Below, piece by piece: positions 60,340-64,000 of a stretch of 64,000 bases of DNA (position 1 is its first letter; each line of letters starts with the position of its first letter). Location of the stretch: positions 2,480,001-2,544,000 of the forward strand of contig JADKAA010000029.1 in assembly GCA_016715465.1 (NCBI GenBank). The letters run 5' to 3'. A program made the translations under genes and the position numbers. The notes beneath the pieces are model-generated. The model was given only the letters and a program-made list of their open reading frames with translations, did no database searches and was not told where the DNA came from. This DNA is from Saprospiraceae bacterium (GTDB lineage Bacteria > Bacteroidota > Bacteroidia > Chitinophagales > Saprospiraceae).

Positions 60340-61841
60340 GAACGATACTAAGAGGATTGCCTTTTCTTGCCTTACTGTTTGCATTGCCAACATGGGGTCA
60401 GATTTTTGAGGCAAAAGGATATAATCCATTTGGGCTTCAGTTGACGAAAGCGGACACCAGTGAGCCGGCAATGCGGTTTATTTTTTATGATTTAGATCTT
60501 GATGGAGATAAGGACGCCATCATAGCCGGGATTGACTCCATTGATCAGCAAGGGCAGTCATTCACCTTTAAAAGCATCAAGTATTTTGTGTCTGTGCAGG
60601 AAAACAAAGGAGACAGATGGAACCCCGCCTTTGAAAGCCGTCAACCTGCGTTTCCGGAGTTGTTGCAAATGACGGGATTTGTATATCCTGCGGCGGCAGA
60701 TTTTAATGGCGATAAAAAACCGGACTTTGTGGTGTGCTGTGATGCCGACGAATATCTCAATTTGAGTGTCCGTTATTTTGAAAGCAAGCCAGGAGGAGGA
60801 TACAACAGCTTTGCTGGAGAACAGCTGCGGCTAAATGATTTTTCAGCGGGTAGTTTTTTTGTCCCTGAAATTGCCGATATGGATCAGGATGGAGATTTCG
60901 ACATTGTGATGAGCGGCTTTGTAAGATATTTTGGAGAAGGGAGTGAGGAAAATGATGTAGCCACCATGTTGTACGCAAAAAATACGGGAAGCCCGACGGA
61001 TCCAAACTTTGTTGGATGGTACCAAAACACCAATGGCATCGCAGCATTTTTAAACAAGTCTGCCTTTTTTATGGCAGGTGACTTAGATTTGGATGATGAC
61101 GTTGATTTGTTTTCCATGTGGCAGGATGATATCAATGAAGACGTATTATTTATTGGAGGGATTTACAATGAACCGCTGATAAACGGAAAAGCAAACTTTG
61201 TTTCAGCTGCCTCATTTTTGGGTCTTCCCGCTCAAATTGACGATGCCGCATCTTTACCCACGTTGGTGGATTTGGATGGCGACCGGGATTTGGATGTATT
61301 TTTATTGGAAAACCTGCTCACAGACACGATGCGGATTTCTTATTATGAAAACATAAGCTGCACAGGACAAATCGACAACACGGTAACGAAGTCAGGAAGC
61401 ACACTCAATGCCAATGCCATTGGGGTTGAATATCAATGGTTCAATTGCAATACAGGAGAAGATATACCGGGAGCCACACAACGCAATTTTTTACCCACGA
61501 CCACTGGCAGTTATGCGGTAAAGCTCACTGATGTGCAGGGCTGTGAAAACATCTCTACATGTCAGTCTGTGGTGATTTCTGCCACAAATGACACACAGAC
61601 AGACCTACTTATTGTAGGGCCAAACCCGGCCAAGGACTATGTGTTGATCAATTTCAAAGGGAGTGAACAGATAGACAGAATACAATTATTTAATGCCGAT
61701 GGCAGGGCAGTAAAAGAGCTCAATGGGACCGGTAACATGGAGAGACTTGAACTCTCAGATGTAACTGCAGGTCAATACCTGCTAGAGGTAACGGCAGGGG
61801 GCCAAACGACGATTAGAAAGATTGTGGTCTTGCGTCAATGA
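60336..61841 (+). CDS. Secreted FG-GAP/VCBS-repeat protein with T9SS C-terminal sorting domain
   Basis: The 501-residue protein has a signal peptide (MRTILRGLPFLALLFALPTWG). Repeated FG-GAP/VCBS-type calcium-binding units follow: DLDLDGDKDAIIAGID, ADFNGDKKPDFVVCCD, DMDQDGDFDIVMSGF, DLDLDDDVDLFSMW and DLDGDRDLDVFLLEN. Next come an Ig-like segment with two cysteine pairs (about 355-415) and the sorting domain, with VGPNPAKDYVLINF and the ending AGQYLLEVTAGGQTTIRKIVVLRQ. That domain is the type A signal that sends proteins through the type IX secretion system to the cell surface. A strong terminator follows, so it is the last gene of the unit. Confidence 0.88.
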   Translation: MRTILRGLPFLALLFALPTWGQIFEAKGYNPFGLQLTKADTSEPAMRFIFYDLDLDGDKDAIIAGIDSIDQQGQSFTFKSIKYFVSVQENKGDRWNPAFESRQPAFPELLQMTGFVYPAAADFNGDKKPDFVVCCDADEYLNLSVRYFESKPGGGYNSFAGEQLRLNDFSAGSFFVPEIADMDQDGDFDIVMSGFVRYFGEGSEENDVATMLYAKNTGSPTDPNFVGWYQNTNGIAAFLNKSAFFMAGDLDLDDDVDLFSMWQDDINEDVLFIGGIYNEPLINGKANFVSAASFLGLPAQIDDAASLPTLVDLDGDRDLDVFLLENLLTDTMRISYYENISCTGQIDNTVTKSGSTLNANAIGVEYQWFNCNTGEDIPGATQRNFLPTTTGSYAVKLTDVQGCENISTCQSVVISATNDTQTDLLIVGPNPAKDYVLINFKGSEQIDRIQLFNADGRAVKELNGTGNMERLELSDVTAGQYLLEVTAGGQTTIRKIVVLRQ

Positions 61842-61875
61842 GATGGACACTTCTGGTCCGGGGGAGATTCCATTT

Positions 61876-61919
61876 AAATACTTACGTCAACAGAAAAAAC
61901 ATGGCGTAAGTATTTTTTT
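61876..61919 (+). terminator. Intrinsic terminator after the T9SS protein gene
   Basis: AAATACTTACG (61876-61886) is exactly complementary to CGTAAGTATTT (61905-61915), an 11-bp stem with an 18-base loop. It ends in a run of seven T, 34 bp after the stop codon at 61841. Confidence 0.8.
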
Positions 61920-61990
61920 GGAAGGAATACTTTACAAAAATAAAACCAGGAAAAAAACGCATTTTTGATTTTAATAAAACCTTAAATGCA

Positions 61991-62305
61991 TCAGTCAAAA
62001 TGCGCCTCGCTGATGTCAATGACACCATCTACGATGCTGCAAGATTCGGAGGCATCTTTCAGGGTGTATAAAATCTCCACGGCATAAGGATATTCCTTTT
62101 TTACTTCCGGTGAAATGTTTTCCGGGTAAACGTAGGCCTGGTATGTTTTTCCATCTACCCTTACAATGAGTCCTCCACAACAGGCGCATTTGTTGGTGTC
62201 AAATTTTTCAACGATGGCCGGACATGTGTCATCATTGCAATGGCAGCCAATTAAAAAAGCAAAAACAATCAATAGCAGCGCAAAAGCAGGAATTTTCTTC
62301 ATCAT
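61991..62305 (-). CDS. Small lipoprotein with a CxCC cluster
   Basis: This 104-residue protein has a lipoprotein signal (MMKKIPAFALLLIVFAFLIG followed by Cys at about residue 21). Directly after it comes a Cys/His-rich mature start (CHCNDDTCP), then KCACCGG and one late cysteine (ESCSIV). The cysteine spacing hints at metal binding or disulfides, but I recognise no named family. The rest (GKTYQAYVYPENISPEVKKEY) looks like a small beta-rich domain. It is a single gene between two convergent or divergent neighbours, with no visible partner. Start could be either of two adjacent ATGs. Confidence 0.62.
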   Translation of the reverse strand: MMKKIPAFALLLIVFAFLIGCHCNDDTCPAIVEKFDTNKCACCGGLIVRVDGKTYQAYVYPENISPEVKKEYPYAVEILYTLKDASESCSIVDGVIDISEAHFD

Positions 62306-62440
62306 GTTGAAAACGGCAGTTTAAAATTAAGTAACAAAACAGGCATATTCAAAACGAGGTCATCTCCAAAAAGGTTGGGTTTTTATGTGTACATAGTTTG
62401 AATCAGGGCATTTTACCGGTAAAAACTGAGCGACATCATG

Positions 62441-62448
62441 TATATTTG
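62441..62448 (+). promoter_or_regulatory. TAnnTTTG box for the DUF3127 gene
   Basis: TATATTTG matches the -7 element and ends 64 bp upstream of the ATG at 62513. No TTTG lies at the usual upstream spacing. Confidence 0.4.
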
Positions 62449-62512
62449 TGCTGCGTTAAAGATGGCCAATGTTTAGGCCGGTATTCGCAAATAAAAAGAT
62501 AAATATTATACC

Positions 62513-62887
62513 ATGAATTTCGAAATAGAAGGAACGCTTCACAAAGTATTTGACCTCGAATCCAAAACGGCATCTTTCCAGACCAGGGAATTTGTCATCA
62601 CCACGGAAGGCACTTATCCCCAGTTTGTTAAATTTCAAGCCGTTCAAGATCGCACGGGTATCGTGGAAGGTTTGAAGGAGGGAGATAAAATAAAAGTATT
62701 TTTCGACATCAGGGGCAGAGAATGGCAGGGTAAGTATTTTACCAACCTCAACGCATGGAAGATCGAAAAAGTGAATAAAGCCGTATCCGCTCCGGATGAC
62801 AATCAGGGTTTTCCACCGACCAACTTCGAGCCGTTCAACGAACCGGCAAATGGCAACTTCAACGATTACGGCGACCTGCCATTTTAA
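62513..62887 (+). CDS. DUF3127-family protein, OB-fold-like
   Basis: The 124-residue cytosolic protein starts MNFEIEGTLHKVFDLESKTA and has the family motifs SFQTREFVITTEG, YPQFVKFQAVQD and VFFDIRGREWQGKYFTNLNAWKIEK. These closely resemble an SSB-like OB fold. The C-terminal 30 residues are acidic, Asn/Pro-rich and end GDYGDLPF-like (NFNDYGDLPF), much like the acidic tip of SSB proteins that recruits partner enzymes. DUF3127 is widespread in Bacteroidota and has no established function. A role in binding nucleic acid is plausible but inferred. Confidence 0.85.
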   Translation: MNFEIEGTLHKVFDLESKTASFQTREFVITTEGTYPQFVKFQAVQDRTGIVEGLKEGDKIKVFFDIRGREWQGKYFTNLNAWKIEKVNKAVSAPDDNQGFPPTNFEPFNEPANGNFNDYGDLPF

Positions 62888-63046
62888 GAAACAAGCAGAA
62901 TTTCCACAGAAAAGCGACCCCACAATACGCCCAAACAGACAAAATAATATTTCAAAATTTCCGGTTTTTTCCAGGGAATACCGAATTTAATCTGCTTTTT
63001 TGCGGCCGGACGGGGTGTTTATATGCGATATTTAAGCAATAATGCC

Positions 63047-63054
63047 TAATTTTG
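63047..63054 (+). promoter_or_regulatory. TAnnTTTG box for glyS
   Basis: TAATTTTG matches the Bacteroidota -7 element and ends 59 bp upstream of the glyS ATG at 63114. TATG at 63022-63025 is a weak one-mismatch -33 candidate at 21 bp. Confidence 0.4.
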
Positions 63055-63113
63055 CCAGGCAAAAGGGCATAGTTCTTGCTGTACAGCATTCATTAACCAC
63101 ATATTTAATTCCC

Positions 63114-64000
63114 ATGGATTTTAAAAATCTGATTTCTCATTGTAAAGAGTATGGATTTATTTACCCATCCAGTGAAATATACGACGGACTCAGTGCGGTA
63201 TATGACTACGGACCGAATGGGGTGGAATTAAAAAACAACATCAAACAATACTGGTGGAAATCCATGGTGCAGATGCACGACAACATCGTGGGACTGGACG
63301 CCGCCATTTTTATGCATCCAAAGACCTGGAAGGCCTCGGGCCACGTCGATGCTTTCAATGATCCCCTGGTTGACAATAAAGACTCCAAAAAGCGTTATCG
63401 TGCAGATCAGTTGATCGAAGGGTACACGGAAAAAATAGAAGCCAAGATCCAGAAGGACTTGGACAAGGCGCGGGAAAAATTTGGCGACAGTTTTGACGAG
63501 ACCATGTTCAGGACGACCAATGGAAGGATCGTAGAGCGTCAGGCAGAAATTGACGTCATTCTGCGCCGCATGAACGATGCCCTGAGGGACGGCAACATGG
63601 AAGAACTCAAAAACATCATCGACGAATGTGGCATTACCTGTGAGGTAAGTGGTTCAAAAAACTGGACGGAGGTTCGACAATTCAACCTCATGTTCAACAC
63701 CCAATTGGGGAACATTGCCGGAGAGGAAAGTAAACTCTACCTCAGGCCGGAAACCGCCCAGGGTATTTTTGTGAACTTCCTCAACGTACAAAAATCAACC
63801 CGGCAAAAAATACCCTTTGGTATCGCGCAGATCGGCAAGGCTTTCCGAAACGAGATTGTAGCACGCCAGTTTATCTTCCGCATGCGCGAGTTTGAACAAA
63901 TGGAAATGCAGTTTTTCCTGCGTCCGGGAGAAGAGATGAAGTGGTATGAGTACTGGAAAGAAACGAGGATGAAATGGCACCTGGCCCTGGGTACGCCACA
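63114..64000 (+). CDS. glyS: Glycyl-tRNA synthetase, dimeric eukaryote-like type, 3' end outside window
   Basis: The visible 295 residues are the N-terminal part of the single-chain (alpha-2) glycyl-tRNA synthetase, which charges tRNA-Gly. This is distinct from the two-subunit GlyQ/GlyS enzyme of E. coli. Diagnostic elements are SLISHCKEYGFIYPSSEIYDG-like sequence at the start (MDFKNLISHCKEYGFIYPS), YDYGPNGVELKNNI, IVGLDAAIFMHPKTWKASGH, then KLYLRPETAQGIFVNF and GIAQIGKAFRNEIVARQFIFR. The last includes class II motif 2. The frame is open to the window end. Confidence 0.93.
   Translation, partial: MDFKNLISHCKEYGFIYPSSEIYDGLSAVYDYGPNGVELKNNIKQYWWKSMVQMHDNIVGLDAAIFMHPKTWKASGHVDAFNDPLVDNKDSKKRYRADQLIEGYTEKIEAKIQKDLDKAREKFGDSFDETMFRTTNGRIVERQAEIDVILRRMNDALRDGNMEELKNIIDECGITCEVSGSKNWTEVRQFNLMFNTQLGNIAGEESKLYLRPETAQGIFVNFLNVQKSTRQKIPFGIAQIGKAFRNEIVARQFIFRMREFEQMEMQFFLRPGEEMKWYEYWKETRMKWHLALGTP

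Noticed and set aside
1..64000. tRNA, rRNA, CRISPR, transposon or prophage features
   Set aside because: I looked in all sizeable gaps and saw no tRNA-like cloverleaf, no repeat-spacer array and no transposase or integrase protein.

Overview
The window reads as chromosome from a member of the Bacteroidota, most likely a Saprospiraceae-like environmental bacterium. The phylum call rests on several independent signs: a type IX secretion (T9SS) sorting domain, a SprB-type repeat, giant CARDB and beta-helix surface proteins, the short form of CarB, a NagZ/beta-lactamase fusion, DUF3127 and DUF4956 families, and repeated TAnnTTTG boxes just upstream of genes, which match the Bacteroidota -7 promoter element. 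The family-level call is inference. No tRNA, rRNA, CRISPR array, transposase or prophage was seen.

Layout. 1-5.7 kb: a frameshifted unknown gene, a repeat-bearing intergenic stretch, a small membrane protein, a lipoprotein, hemJ, an SRPBCC/GyrI-like protein, a sensor histidine kinase and a SlyD-like prolyl isomerase. 5.8-11.5 kb: a HAD phosphatase, a TMTC-like membrane protein with TPR repeats and a NagZ/beta-lactamase protein, the last two each broken by one frameshift. 11.5-33.6 kb, minus strand, AT-richer by eye: a sensor kinase/response regulator followed by an operon of secreted multidomain proteins, led by a gene that would encode about 4,391 residues if one lost base is restored. 33.9-43.5 kb: a Tat-type amine oxidase, carB, an Nfu-type Fe-S scaffold, penicillin-binding protein 1A and an LVIVD-repeat secreted protein. 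43.5-51.4 kb: a DNA glycosylase, two perfect parS sites, an M1 peptidase, an alpha/beta hydrolase, heme A synthase, a 500-bp intergenic region that looks like the replication origin, then dtd, a MazG-like pyrophosphohydrolase and ftcD. 51.4-57.4 kb: a TolC / HlyD / DUF4956 envelope module, a small remnant ORF, a FadL-type porin and a low-complexity secreted protein. 57.8-64 kb: proS, a VanZ-like/secreted/T9SS three-gene group, a small lipoprotein, DUF3127 and glyS, which is cut by the window end.

The strongest findings are: (1) a candidate oriC at 48.4-48.9 kb, with one perfect and several near-perfect DnaA boxes beside an AT-rich tract, lying about 4.3 kb from two perfect parS sites; (2) the giant-protein operon behind its own two-component regulator, whose parts look like one conserved mega-protein architecture split over consecutive genes; (3) a pump-less TolC/HlyD/DUF4956 trio; and (4) six reading-frame anomalies, nearly all in mononucleotide runs. 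The last group suggests either residual consensus errors in a long-read assembly or unusual slippage, and has to be settled before any of these genes is called broken or fused.
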